A DNA stretch of 64,000 bases. It comes from Flexivirga oryzae. Its GTDB lineage: Bacteria > Actinomycetota > Actinomycetes > Actinomycetales > Dermatophilaceae. The stretch is from NCBI RefSeq assembly GCF_014190805.1, contig NZ_JACHVQ010000001.1:2170001-2234000 (forward strand), in the 5' to 3' direction. Shown here in pieces: positions 51,755 to 59,458 of this stretch. The number at the start of each line of letters is the position of its first letter. Within the stretch, counting starts at the first letter, position 1. The notes beneath the pieces are model-generated. The model was not told where the DNA came from. It was given only the letters and a program-made list of their open reading frames with translations, and ran no database searches. A program made the translations under genes and the position numbers.

Positions 51755-52291
51755 GACTGCCGATCGTTGTCCACAGGCGGACCGCTCCGCCCAGGTCGGG
51801 TGCGTCTTGATCAGCCTCGCCATGAGTCGAGCCTTCGCCGGCGGACTCGCCAGCCAAGCCGGTGCTCTGTTGGCGGCCGCGAACGCGTCGGCCGCACGCT
51901 CCTGGGGAAGCACCACCCGGCGGGCCAGCACTGCCAGGGTGATTACGAACGCGATCGGCAACACCACGATCGACCACCGCCAGAATGCCGCGCCGACGAT
52001 CGCCGCCAGCTCGACCGCGCCACCGGCAGCCAGGTAGGGCGCGGCAGCGCGCAGCTGCTGACGGCGGCCGCGGGCATGCCCCAGCACGACGTGCCCAACC
52101 TCGTGCGCGACGTGGAAGCGCATGGTGGCGACGTCGACGAGGATTTCGGGAGCGAGCACCAGCTCAGCACCTGCGTCCGCCATCCGCGCCGCGCCGCCGG
52201 TGCCGGCGGCCCACGTGATCCCGGCCAGCTCGACTCCATGCGAGGCCGCCAGCTGGGTGGCCCACCGTTCGGCGTCGGCCGGTGACGGCAT
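51749..52291 (-). CDS. M48-like zinc metallopeptidase
   Basis: 180 residues. The zinc motif HEVGH at residues 63-67 (in MRFHVAHEVGHVVLGHARG) is intact; the downstream QERAADAFAAANRA offers the acidic third ligand typical of M48 peptidases. One or two hydrophobic segments lie between them (VELAAIVGAAFWRWSIVVLP), so the protein is probably membrane-bound. It starts three bases after the RHH gene and is in its operon. Contrast with the degenerate relative at 22026-22889. Confidence 0.85.
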   Translation of the reverse strand: MPSPADAERWATQLAASHGVELAGITWAAGTGGAARMADAGAELVLAPEILVDVATMRFHVAHEVGHVVLGHARGRRQQLRAAAPYLAAGGAVELAAIVGAAFWRWSIVVLPIAFVITLAVLARRVVLPQERAADAFAAANRAPAWLASPPAKARLMARLIKTHPTWAERSACGQRSAVE

Positions 52292-52294
52292 AGA

Positions 52295-52789
52295 TCAGGC
52301 CCGACTGCGCGGCCGGTTCGGCAACCGGTCCGGCGCTGGCGGCAGACCACGCCGCCCGCGCCTGGAGCGCGTTTCGCCGATCGCCGCCACGACCGCCTCG
52401 CGGGCGAACTGGGAGCGGCTGATCATCCGGCCGGCCTTGATTCGGTCGTCGACGATCGCCCGCTCGACCTGGTCCAGCAGCTCCTCAGGCACGACGTGCG
52501 TCTTGGTGAACCCGTCGAGGGGCTTCCCCGCGTCTTTGAGTTCCTTCTGGCTACCGCTCGGGTTCCGTTCCGGTGGTGATACCTCGAGTGCCGCCCGCGA
52601 CCGGGCGCTGCGTCGCACATGCCGCTTGACGGCGTACTGAAACCACCCGATCCATGAGTCCGGGCTCTTCGGCAGGTCGTCGAGGTCGGCCATGTATGCC
52701 GATCGCGACACATCCCAGGTCGCCCGGTCCCAGTACACCGCGAACGCCGCGGATCCGGCGGGCAGGCTTGGTGTGCGCTTAGGCGCCAT
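52295..52789 (-). CDS. Ribbon-helix-helix-like plasmid protein
   Basis: 164 residues from ATG 52789 (GGGAGGT site). The N-terminal half is unusual (AVYWDRATWDVSRSAYMADL; SPDSWIGWFQYAVKRHVRRS). The C-terminal half fits a ribbon-helix-helix DNA-binding domain: THVVPEELLDQVERAIVDDR then GRMISRSQFAREAVVAAIGE. Divergent from the ParB-like gene at 53133 and only 340 bases away, so a role in partition or copy control is plausible but unproven. Confidence 0.68.
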   Translation of the reverse strand: MAPKRTPSLPAGSAAFAVYWDRATWDVSRSAYMADLDDLPKSPDSWIGWFQYAVKRHVRRSARSRAALEVSPPERNPSGSQKELKDAGKPLDGFTKTHVVPEELLDQVERAIVDDRIKAGRMISRSQFAREAVVAAIGETRSRRGRRGLPPAPDRLPNRPRSRA

Positions 52790-52806
52790 CCAGCTACCTC
52801 CCTCGT

Positions 52807-52822
52807 CTGCTCTCTCTACTTC
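52807..52822 (+). promoter_or_regulatory. Degenerate CTACTC-type motif upstream of the 52789 gene
   Basis: CTGCTCTCTCTACTTC on the plus strand; resembles CTACTC-TTT-CTACTC with several changes. Weak. Confidence 0.3.
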
Positions 52823-53097
52823 GCCCCACAGGGTAACTGCGGCCGAACAGACCGGCGTTGTCGTCGTCGACCGTCTGCGCCAGGCCCCGAGGCCTAACAC
52901 GCCTAACACCCTCCCGGTATTCGACCGGAGGGTTCACGCCCTGCCAGCGCCGGCCAGGTCGAGGGTAGGCCTGCGACGCGCCGAGTCGCTCGTCACCGCT
53001 CCGGCATCGGCGATTCCCACAGGGTCAGTGACCGCGCCGCGTTGTCCACAGCCGCCCGAGAGCCAGCCCGGGCCGTATGCGCGCGCGGGCAGGATAG

Positions 53098-53122
53098 CAC
53101 TACCACTTTTTCTATTCCACTC
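53098..53122 (+). promoter_or_regulatory. CTACCAC-TTTTT-CTATTCCACTC motif upstream of the ParB-like gene
   Basis: Relaxed version of the same motif, ending ten bases before the ATG at 53133 and overlapping the region where the ribosome-binding site AGGAGA begins. Could allow control of parB by a plasmid repressor. The region 52823-53097 between it and the RHH gene holds no gene. Confidence 0.4.
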
Positions 53123-53132
53123 AGGAGAGATC

Positions 53133-54653
53133 ATGAGCACAGCCACCACTGAAGAAGTCGCCACCGAGACCGTGGTCGCTATTGACCCGCGCCAGGTGCA
53201 GATCGGCGCGAACGTGCGCCTGGACGCGAACGTCGACAAGGAGTTCGTCGCGAACGTGCGCGAGGAAGGCGTCATTGTTCCGGTCGTCGGCTACTTCGAT
53301 GGCGATGGCCATTACGTCGTCGTGGACGGTCAACGCCGCACCTTGGCCGCGATTGAGGCCAAGCAGGCGACCATTCCGGCATTCGCCACCCGTCGCCGTG
53401 AGGACGCCGACAGGATCGTTGCTCAGATGTCGGCGAACCATCACCGTGTGGCCATCACGGCGGCCGAGCGGGCGAAGGGCTTCGAGCAGCTGGCCGGGTT
53501 CGGTCTGTCTGCCGCGCAGATCGTGAAGAAGACCGGTTACAAGCGGCCCGAGGTCGATGCCGGTCTGAAAGTGGCCGGGTCGGACCTAGCGAGCAAGGCG
53601 ACCGAACGCTGGGGATTCCTCACCTTGGAGCAGGCTGCCGCCCTCGCCGAGTTCGATCAGGATGCCGACGCGCTCAAGGCCCTCACCGTTGCCGCCGAGC
53701 GGGGCAGTGGGTTCGACCACGAGTTGCAGCGGCAGCGCGACAAGCGTGAAGACCGCGAGGCAATCAAGGCGTTCGCGGAGCAATTGATCGCCGACGGCGT
53801 CACTGTGATAGAGCGGCCCCCGCACGACCACAAGACGATCCTGCGCCTGAACCACCTGGACGACGCCGAGGGCAACCGGATCACCCCCGAGACGCACGCC
53901 GACTGCCCCGGACACGCCGCCTACGTGACACGCGAATGGCGCTGGATCGAGTCCGACGACGAAGCTGACGAAGACGCCGCCGACGAGCAGGAGCAGGTGA
54001 CGGTCGCGACCTACGTCTGCACCGACGCTAAGGCGCACGGCCACGTCGATCGCTGGGCGGGCGGCTACGGAGGCAGCGCCAAGAAGAAGGCCGCCGACAT
54101 GAGCGAGGCCGAGCGAGAAGCTGCCCGCGCCGAGCGCCGCGACGTGATCGAGTCCAACAAGGCGTGGAAGTCGGCCGAGACGGTTCGCGCTGCTTTCGTG
54201 GTCAAGTTCCTGACGCGCAAGACCGCGCCGAAGGGTAGCGCCGCGTTCGTCGTCGCGACCATTGCCGAAGAGGGCCACTGGCTCAGCGACCACCGCACCC
54301 CCACCAAGGCAGACGAGTTGCTGAACGGCGGCAAGGCGCGGATGCGGGCCGACCGTGCGAAGGCCGCCGAGAACGTCACGGAGGGCCGTGCGCTGATGCT
54401 CGCGGTCGGCCAGTGCTGCGCCGCCTATGAGGCGCAGATGGGCACGCACACCTGGCGCAATGTGTCCCCCGGCCCCGCGCGCTATCTGGCGTTCCTGGCA
54501 GCCAACGGTTACGAGTTGGCCGACGTCGAGAAGCGTGCCGCCGGACTCGACAAGCCCGCGAAGAAGGCCCGCAAGGCAGCCACTCCCCCGCCGCAGACCA
54601 AGGCACCCGAGGGCAACACCGCTGCCAGCAGCGACGAGCACCCCGCCGCCTGA
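53133..54653 (+). CDS. ParB-like partition/nuclease-fold protein
   Basis: 506 residues from ATG 53133 (CAGGAGAGA site); the open frame back to 52692 was rejected. ParB domain at ~15-110: RQVQIGANVRLDANVDKEFV, VVGYFDGDGHYVVVDGQRRT (the box where ParB has GERR) and ANHHRVAITAAERAKGFEQL. A helix-turn-helix follows (LSAAQIVKKTGYKRPEVDAG). The C-terminal half has an acidic stretch (ESDDEADEDAADEQEQ) and a long charged region of unknown role. No parA homologue lies next to it, so a regulatory or nuclease function is possible besides partition. Confidence 0.87.
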   Translation: MSTATTEEVATETVVAIDPRQVQIGANVRLDANVDKEFVANVREEGVIVPVVGYFDGDGHYVVVDGQRRTLAAIEAKQATIPAFATRRREDADRIVAQMSANHHRVAITAAERAKGFEQLAGFGLSAAQIVKKTGYKRPEVDAGLKVAGSDLASKATERWGFLTLEQAAALAEFDQDADALKALTVAAERGSGFDHELQRQRDKREDREAIKAFAEQLIADGVTVIERPPHDHKTILRLNHLDDAEGNRITPETHADCPGHAAYVTREWRWIESDDEADEDAADEQEQVTVATYVCTDAKAHGHVDRWAGGYGGSAKKKAADMSEAEREAARAERRDVIESNKAWKSAETVRAAFVVKFLTRKTAPKGSAAFVVATIAEEGHWLSDHRTPTKADELLNGGKARMRADRAKAAENVTEGRALMLAVGQCCAAYEAQMGTHTWRNVSPGPARYLAFLAANGYELADVEKRAAGLDKPAKKARKAATPPPQTKAPEGNTAASSDEHPAA

Positions 54654-54669
54654 CCTCTCCCCTGCCCGT

Positions 54670-54706
54670 GGCCGGTGGCGTGCCCGTGCAGTGCACGCCA
54701 CCGGCC
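54670..54706 (+). terminator. Perfect 14-bp hairpin after the ParB-like gene
   Basis: GGCCGGTGGCGTGC pairs with GCACGCCACCGGCC around a nine-base loop, starting 17 bases after the stop and ending 22 bases before the next ATG. No T-run. A similar perfect hairpin lies at 56597-56635, also between two genes of this series. Confidence 0.7.
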
Positions 54707-54727
54707 CTCTCGAAAGGACACCCCCCC

Positions 54728-55018
54728 ATGAGCACCACGACGCCCGACACCGCCGCCCACACGCGAGATGAGGTGTGCGCCTTCCTCAAAGTCCGATTCA
54801 GCGGAGAGCGACGATTCGTGTTCGTCACCCCGTCATATGGCACCACACGTTTGAAGTTCCACGCGGCGATGATCCCGACCCGCGCACGCGCGATTGCCGC
54901 CGCCGAGGCTCAGCTGGAGCACGCGTCGGAGTACGGCATCGAGGCCGTCGCGGTCATGCAAGGAGGGCGGCGCGTGTTTCACCGGCTGGCCGCGACCGCG
55001 AAGGAGGCAGCCCGATGA
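54728..55018 (+). CDS. Hypothetical protein, 96 residues
   Basis: ATG 54728, behind AAAGGA and a C-run. Compact alpha/beta look: EVCAFLKVRFSGERRFVFVT, TTRLKFHAAMIPTRARAIAA, then a helix and GIEAVAVMQGGRRVFHRLAA. No family. It heads three short genes joined by ATGA overlaps (54728, 55015, 55227). Confidence 0.7.
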   Translation: MSTTTPDTAAHTRDEVCAFLKVRFSGERRFVFVTPSYGTTRLKFHAAMIPTRARAIAAAEAQLEHASEYGIEAVAVMQGGRRVFHRLAATAKEAAR

Positions 55019-55230
55019 GCGTGCGCTACGAATGGATGCGCGCCCGCACGGCCAGCACCGAGGTTGTGACTGCCGGGTGCGAACTCGGCACGGAGGTCGT
55101 CGACGCACCCCTCGCGCTGCTGGTCGCGTGCGATGAGGTGACCGTGATCGAAGGCAGCGGCGAGGAGCTCCAGGAGCTGCTGAACCGCGCACTGGACCAG
55201 GTCCGCGCGGCGACCGGTGACCCCTCATGA
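55015..55230 (+). CDS. Hypothetical protein, 71 residues
   Basis: ATG 55015 overlaps the previous stop (ATGA) behind an AGGAGG site in the upstream gene. Product MSVRYEWMRARTASTEVVTA; includes LGTEVVDAPLALLVACDEVT and ends with an acidic helix. Unknown family. Confidence 0.65.
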   Translation: MSVRYEWMRARTASTEVVTAGCELGTEVVDAPLALLVACDEVTVIEGSGEELQELLNRALDQVRAATGDPS

Positions 55231-55520
55231 GCGCAGCCCCCGCAACCCCGTCCGACACGCCTTCCGCGTTCACCTATGACCGGTGGCGGCACGGCGGCTG
55301 GTACGTCCTCGAAGTGCGCTACCCGGGCGGCGCGATTGGCTGCGTCAGTCGCAACTTCCCGGACCGCAAATGGCGCATCGTCTGCGACCGGCGACCGGGC
55401 GACATCACCTACCGATCCCGCGACGCGGCCGCGCGCGCCGAGTACCAGCTAGCCCGCGCACAGCCTGCCGACACATCGACCGCGAATTCGCCTGCCCCTG
55501 TGGACAACTCATCTCAGTAG
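55227..55520 (+). CDS. Hypothetical protein, 97 residues
   Basis: ATG 55227 overlaps the previous stop (ATGA). The core TYDRWRHGGWYVLEVRYPGG then CVSRNFPDRKWRIVCDRR is a WGR-like or small beta-sheet pattern rich in Trp and Arg, typical of small plasmid proteins but not assigned. The tail is Pro/Ser-rich. The motif AGTAGAGTAGAAAAACTAG overlaps its last codons. Confidence 0.65.
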   Translation: MSAAPATPSDTPSAFTYDRWRHGGWYVLEVRYPGGAIGCVSRNFPDRKWRIVCDRRPGDITYRSRDAAARAEYQLARAQPADTSTANSPAPVDNSSQ

Positions 55521-55534
55521 AGTAGAAAAACTAG
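55516..55534 (+). promoter_or_regulatory. AGTAGAGTAGAAAAACTAG motif upstream of the DUF932 gene
   Basis: Reverse complement reads CTAG-TTTTT-CTACTCTACT, related to the CTACTC-TTT-CTACTC motif. About 45 bases before the ATG at 55579; the following TAGAAT-like A/T-rich stretch could be a -10 box. Confidence 0.45.
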
Positions 55535-55578
55535 AATTTAGTTTGTCAGGACAGAGAACCACCCGAGAGGAACCACTC

Positions 55579-56583
55579 ATGGCTCACCAGATCGAGACCC
55601 ACGGCGACCAGGCCGCTGCCGTCTTCGCGCGCAAGGACGCGTGGCACCGGCTCGGCACCGTCGTGCGCGACCGCGCGTTCACCGCCGAAGAAGCGATGAC
55701 GCTCGGCCACCTGGGCAATTGGAACGTCCGCAAGGTGCCGCTCACCGCGACCGAGATCACCGAGGACGGCGTCACGACGATGGCCGCGCCAGGGTTCGCG
55801 ACCGTGCGCACCAACCCGTTCACCGAAGAGGCCGAGGCACTTGGCGTCGTCGGCTCCGGATATACGCCCTTGCAGAACGAGGAGCACGCCGCGTTCCTCA
55901 ACACGTTGTCGCACGAATCCGGCGCAGTCTTCGAGACCGCAGGCTCGCTGCGCGGAGGCCGTCAGGTGTTCGTCACCATGCGGCTACCGGAGTCGCTGAA
56001 GGTGGGCGGCTCTGATCGCGTCGACCTCAACATTGCCGCCTTGAACAGTCACGACGGGTCGTCGGCGTTCCGCATTGTGATCACGCCCGTGCGCGTGGTG
56101 TGCGCGAACACTCAAGCCGCCGCGCTGCGCGACCACGTGTCCAGTTTCAGCATTCGGCACACGGCCAACGCCAAGAGCGCCGTGCAGGAGGCCCGCGACG
56201 CTCTGGGGCTGACTCTCGCCTACTGCGAAGAGTTCGAGGTCGAGGCCGAGAAGCTGATCCAGACCACGATGACCGACGCCGAGTTCGACTCGCTGGTGCG
56301 TCGCTGCTTCCCCGAACCGTCGTCCGCATCGGTGCGCACGCTCAACGCACACCGAGAGCGCAACGCGAAGCTGTCGTACCTGTGGCACGACGCCGAGACG
56401 CAGGCCGGCATTCGGGGCACCGCGTGGGCCGGCTACCAGGCGGTCGTGGAGTACATCGACCACTTCTCCCCCGTGCGGGCCGGCAACCGCGACCAGGCGT
56501 CCGCCCGCGCGGCCCGGTTGCTCACCAGCGACGACCTGGCGCGGGTCAAGCGCACCGCGTGGGACGAGGTCGTCCCGGCCTGA
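55579..56583 (+). CDS. DUF932 plasmid/phage protein
   Basis: 334 residues from ATG 55579 (GAGAGGAA site). Typical DUF932 features: PWHRLGT-like start (DAWHRLGTVVRDRAFTAEEA), GSGYTPLQNEEHAAFLN, RVVCANTQAAALRD and the late GTAWAGYQAVVEYIDHF. The family is common on plasmids and phages of actinobacteria; function unknown. The promoter motif at 55516-55534 and a strong downstream hairpin suggest its own transcription unit. Confidence 0.88.
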   Translation: MAHQIETHGDQAAAVFARKDAWHRLGTVVRDRAFTAEEAMTLGHLGNWNVRKVPLTATEITEDGVTTMAAPGFATVRTNPFTEEAEALGVVGSGYTPLQNEEHAAFLNTLSHESGAVFETAGSLRGGRQVFVTMRLPESLKVGGSDRVDLNIAALNSHDGSSAFRIVITPVRVVCANTQAAALRDHVSSFSIRHTANAKSAVQEARDALGLTLAYCEEFEVEAEKLIQTTMTDAEFDSLVRRCFPEPSSASVRTLNAHRERNAKLSYLWHDAETQAGIRGTAWAGYQAVVEYIDHFSPVRAGNRDQASARAARLLTSDDLARVKRTAWDEVVPA

Positions 56584-56596
56584 TCCACCCGAGCAA

Positions 56597-56635
56597 CGGT
56601 GACGCCGCGCCGATCCACGCGACGCGGCGTCACCG
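56597..56635 (+). terminator. Perfect 13-bp hairpin after the DUF932 gene
   Basis: CGGTGACGCCGCG pairs with CGCGGCGTCACCG around a 13-base loop. No T-run. Placed between two co-directional genes like the hairpin at 54670-54706. Confidence 0.7.
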
Positions 56636-56674
56636 TCCACCACCACCGCAACCGATCAGCAAGGAGTCACCCTC

Positions 56675-56935
56675 ATGACCACAACCCGACGCGACGGCGT
56701 CACCGCCCACCCGGACGGCATCCAGCTGGTGCTGGGCGAGTCCGTCGTTTTCCACGACAGCGACGGCAATGTGTTGACCGCCGCCGTACGCGGTGACGAC
56801 GACGGCCCGGCGACCGTCGTCCTGACGGTCGAGGGCGATGCCCTCACCGTCACCCCGCGCACCGCTCGTGCCCTGGCAGCCGCGTTGACCGGCATCGCCA
56901 ACACCGCCGAGATTGTCGAGTGCTTGCCCGTGTAG
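56675..56935 (+). CDS. Hypothetical protein, 86 residues
   Basis: ATG 56675 with AAGGAG upstream. Beta-rich start (GIQLVLGESVVFHDSDGNVL), then VVLTVEGDALTVTPRTARAL and a helix. Acidic. Unknown family. Its 3' side ends in a bidirectional terminator shared with the convergent HNH gene. Confidence 0.65.
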   Translation: MTTTRRDGVTAHPDGIQLVLGESVVFHDSDGNVLTAAVRGDDDGPATVVLTVEGDALTVTPRTARALAAALTGIANTAEIVECLPV

Positions 56936-56945
56936 TTCCTGCCCT

Positions 56946-56988
56946 GACAAGACGAGGCGACCGGCTCACCCGCGCCGGTCGCCTTGTC
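56946..56988. terminator. Bidirectional terminator between 56935 and the HNH gene
   Basis: GACAAG and GGCGACCGG pair with CCGGTCGCC and CTTGTC across a ten-base loop, giving a long stem with an internal ACGA bulge between two convergent genes. Confidence 0.75.
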
Positions 56989-56993
56989 GCGTC

Positions 56994-57494
56994 TCACCAC
57001 AGCGCGAGCTGCTCCCCGAACAGCGCCCGCAGCCGCTCCAAGTCGTCGGCGACCTCGCGCGGATCCCGACGCGCCATATCGCGTAATTCGCGTGCGCGGC
57101 GGCGTGCCCCGCGCGGGTCGCCCAGCGGGGAGCCGGTCAACGCGCGACGGGCAACCCACTCGCGCCGGTTCTCGGCCGCCGATGACGCGACGACATGCCC
57201 CGGCCCGACCCGCTGACACAGCGGGTTGTCGCACTTGTGACCCAGTACGCGCACCGCGTCGAGTGCGTCGGCGCCGTGGACCAGGCCGAACGCGAACCGA
57301 TGCGCAACGACCACGCGGTCGTGACCGAACCAGAACCGACCGTGCCCGCGCCCGCTGATCGCACCGGTCCACCAGGCGCACTCAGTGCCCGGAACCTGCA
57401 CCACCTTGGCCGCGTAGCGCGCGACGACTTCGGGGTCCGCCAGTCCCTCAGCCAGCGCGGCCACGCCGCCCGGCCCGAGCCGCCGCGCGCTCAC
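56994..57494 (-). CDS. HNH-type endonuclease-like protein
   Basis: 166 residues from GTG 57494, four bases after the upstream stop. The family pattern is that of HNH_3 proteins: CAWWTGAISGRGHGRFWFG, then VVAHRFAFGLVHG, LGHKCDNPLCQRVGPGHVVA and SSAAENRREWVARR. The His and Asn of the HNH core are visible in GHKCDNP and in VGPGHVV. Such proteins are nicking or double-strand endonucleases in phages and plasmids. A role in DNA processing before transfer is possible. Confidence 0.82.
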   Translation of the reverse strand: MSARRLGPGGVAALAEGLADPEVVARYAAKVVQVPGTECAWWTGAISGRGHGRFWFGHDRVVVAHRFAFGLVHGADALDAVRVLGHKCDNPLCQRVGPGHVVASSAAENRREWVARRALTGSPLGDPRGARRRARELRDMARRDPREVADDLERLRALFGEQLALW

Positions 57495-57498
57495 CGGC

Positions 57499-57912
57499 TC
57501 ACGACGCCGCCGAGGTCGGCGCGCCCGCGTCGGTGTCCGCGTCGGTGTCTGCGTCCATCGATGTCGCGACCGGCGACGCTGTGGTGTCCGCGTCAGTGCC
57601 GTCGCCCTCCTCCTGCGCGGCCGGGTCGGCGGCATCCGCCGCCACGCGCCGCAGTCGTGCGACCTCGCGCGTGCTCACCTCATCGCCGCACCACTGCACG
57701 GCCTCGCGCGCCGAGAGCCGCTCGGTCTCGATCATCTCCGTCAGCGCCTCACCGGCGCGCCGGTCGGCCGCCTCGCGTTCGCGGATCGCGACCAGCACTT
57801 TGATCGCGAGGGCCTCCACCCGGCGCTCCCGCTCCGCGCGTTCCTCGCGTCTCCTGGATTGCGCATCCAGCGCCGCTCGCCGAGCTTCCTGCCTGATCGT
57901 CTGCTTGCCCAT
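57499..57912 (-). CDS. Charged coiled-coil protein, 137 residues
   Basis: ATG at 57912 with GAAAGG upstream. The first ~75 residues form a highly charged helix (RREERAERERRVEALAIKVL then AIREREAADRRAGEALTEMI), followed by a helix LSAREAVQWCGDEVSTREVA and an acidic Asp/Ala/Thr tail. No family. Divergent from the relaxase gene and possibly a transfer accessory or DNA-binding partner by position. The A/T-rich stretch 58080-58107 on the other side may hold oriT or the relaxase promoter, but I see no inverted repeat there. Confidence 0.62.
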   Translation of the reverse strand: MGKQTIRQEARRAALDAQSRRREERAERERRVEALAIKVLVAIREREAADRRAGEALTEMIETERLSAREAVQWCGDEVSTREVARLRRVAADAADPAAQEEGDGTDADTTASPVATSMDADTDADTDAGAPTSAAS

Positions 57913-58107
57913 CGATGTGCACCTTTCTCGTGTCGAACCATCGCACCCCCTAAGACATCCCGACCCCCGTCAGCGGCCACCGCCGACCACCTGAGTTCCC
58001 GTCCAGCCAGCCAGCCACGACCCCTTGCCCGTTCCCCCTCCTGAACCTTGGAAGTCGAAGCCCTACACAGCTCTTGCATTCCCGGTTTTTGTTGATTTTT
58101 CAATTTG

Positions 58108-58141
58108 TGACCGCCAGGGCGGATCCCGCCCCTTCGGGAGG
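58108..58141 (+). repeat. 36-bp upstream element, copy before the relaxase gene (34 bp)
   Basis: Plus strand: TGACCGCCAG, then GGCGGATCCCGCC, which forms a 6-bp hairpin (GGGCGG/CCGCCC), then CCTTCGGGAGG, which doubles as the ribosome-binding site of the ATG at 58149. The only plus-strand copy in the window. Confidence 0.75.
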
Positions 58142-58148
58142 TGTGACG

Positions 58149-59456
58149 ATGAGCATTCACAAGCTGACAGCAGGCTCCGGATACGACTATCTGACCCGCC
58201 AGGTGGCGGCCATGGACGCCACCGACAAGGGCCACACCGGCCTCGCGTCGTACTACAGCGAAAAAGGCGAGGCCCCCGGCGTCTGGGTGGGGTCCGGGAT
58301 GGCTGGGATCGACGGCCTGTCCGCCGGAGATGTCGTCACCGCCGAGCAGATGCAGGCGCTGTTCGGTTCCGGGCACCATCCCCTCGCCCATGAACGGCGG
58401 GAAGCTCTCCAGGGACCGGACCTGACGAACGCGGATTACCGCGCGGTGACCCGGCTCGGGGTGCCGTTCAAGGTGTACGAGAACGACGTCTCCACCTACC
58501 GGATCGAGGTGGCGAAGCGGCTTGCCGACCTCAACGAGCAGCAGGGACTTCCCAGGGATTGGCCGGTTCCTGCCGAGGACCGAGCCCGGATCCGCACCGA
58601 GGTCGGTCGGGAGTTCTTCCGGGCCGAACACGGCCGTGACCCCCAGGACGCTCGCGAGTTGTCCGGCACCATCGCCCAGCACTCACGCCCGAAAACGAAG
58701 GCGGTCGCGGGGTTCGACCTGACCTTCAAGCCGGTCAAGAGCGTGGCGGTGCTGTGGGCGTTGGCCGATCCGGCGATCGCCGCTCGGGTCGAGCGCGCGC
58801 ACCAGTCAGCCATGAAGGACGCCCTCGATTTCATCGAGGAGAACGCGCTGTACTCCAGAGAGGGAACCAACGGAGTCCGCCAGGTCGACGTCAAGGGCTT
58901 GGTTGCCACAGCCTTCACGCACCGCGATTCGCGCGCCGGCGAGCCGCTGCTGCACACACATGTGGCCGTCGCGAACAAGGTGCAGACGCTCGGCGGCAAA
59001 TGGCTGGCGATCGACGGCAGGGTCTTGTTCAAGGCGACCGTGGCAGCCTCGGAGGTCTACAACAGCTCGTTGGAGCGGCACCTGGCCACCGACCTGGGGG
59101 TCGAATTCGAGGAACGCCCGGACGACGACCCGCGCAAGCGCCCGGTCCGGGAATTGGTGGGCGTCGATCCGCGCCTGCGGGAACGATGGTCGTCTCGTCG
59201 TGCGGCGATCGAGGTCCGCCGTGACGAACTCGCCACCGACTTTCAGCGCGCGCACGGCCGGCCGCCGACCCCCATCGAAGCGGTTCAGCTATCCCAGCAG
59301 GCCACCCTGGAAACTCGCGACCCGAAGCACGAGCCACGCACCCTCGCCGATCAGCGCGCAACCTGGCGGGAGCAGGCGCGCGAGGTCCTCGGCGGCGACA
59401 AGGGCATCGCCTCGATGCTCTCGGAAACGTTGGGATCACGCTTCCCAAAAGGCTAA
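58149..59456 (+). CDS. TraA-like MobF relaxase, relaxase part (frame ends at TAA 59454)
   Basis: 435 residues. N-terminal Tyr12/Tyr14 in SGYDYLTRQ, AGFDLTFKPVKSVAVLW, and the metal site: His in FTHRDSRAG with His269 and His271 in PLLHTHVAVAN. This is the TrwC/TraI (MobF) relaxase domain that nicks oriT and pilots the strand in conjugation. ATG at 58149 lies just after GGGAGG of the repeated element. The frame stops at 59456, six bases after the heptamer CCCAAAA; the -1 frame continues without a break into the helicase. So this is either a stand-alone relaxase made in addition to the fusion, or a gene with a lost base. Confidence 0.9.
   Translation: MSIHKLTAGSGYDYLTRQVAAMDATDKGHTGLASYYSEKGEAPGVWVGSGMAGIDGLSAGDVVTAEQMQALFGSGHHPLAHERREALQGPDLTNADYRAVTRLGVPFKVYENDVSTYRIEVAKRLADLNEQQGLPRDWPVPAEDRARIRTEVGREFFRAEHGRDPQDARELSGTIAQHSRPKTKAVAGFDLTFKPVKSVAVLWALADPAIAARVERAHQSAMKDALDFIEENALYSREGTNGVRQVDVKGLVATAFTHRDSRAGEPLLHTHVAVANKVQTLGGKWLAIDGRVLFKATVAASEVYNSSLERHLATDLGVEFEERPDDDPRKRPVRELVGVDPRLRERWSSRRAAIEVRRDELATDFQRAHGRPPTPIEAVQLSQQATLETRDPKHEPRTLADQRATWREQAREVLGGDKGIASMLSETLGSRFPKG
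59444..59450 (+). other. Candidate -1 programmed frameshift site CCCAAAA
   Basis: In the relaxase frame it reads C CCA AAA GGC TAA, an X XXY YYZ heptamer whose two tRNAs can re-pair with CCC and AAA after a -1 slip. The new frame goes on as AGG CTA AGC CGG with no stop to the window end. Downstream CCGGG (about 59467-59472) could pair with CCCGG (about 59490-59495). A lost A in AAAA would look the same. Confidence 0.5.
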
Positions 59457-59458
59457 GC

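Noticed and set aside
57913..58107. Possible oriT next to the relaxase gene
   Set aside because: The position is right and the A/T-rich tract stands out, but I find no inverted repeat or nick-like motif that I can support.
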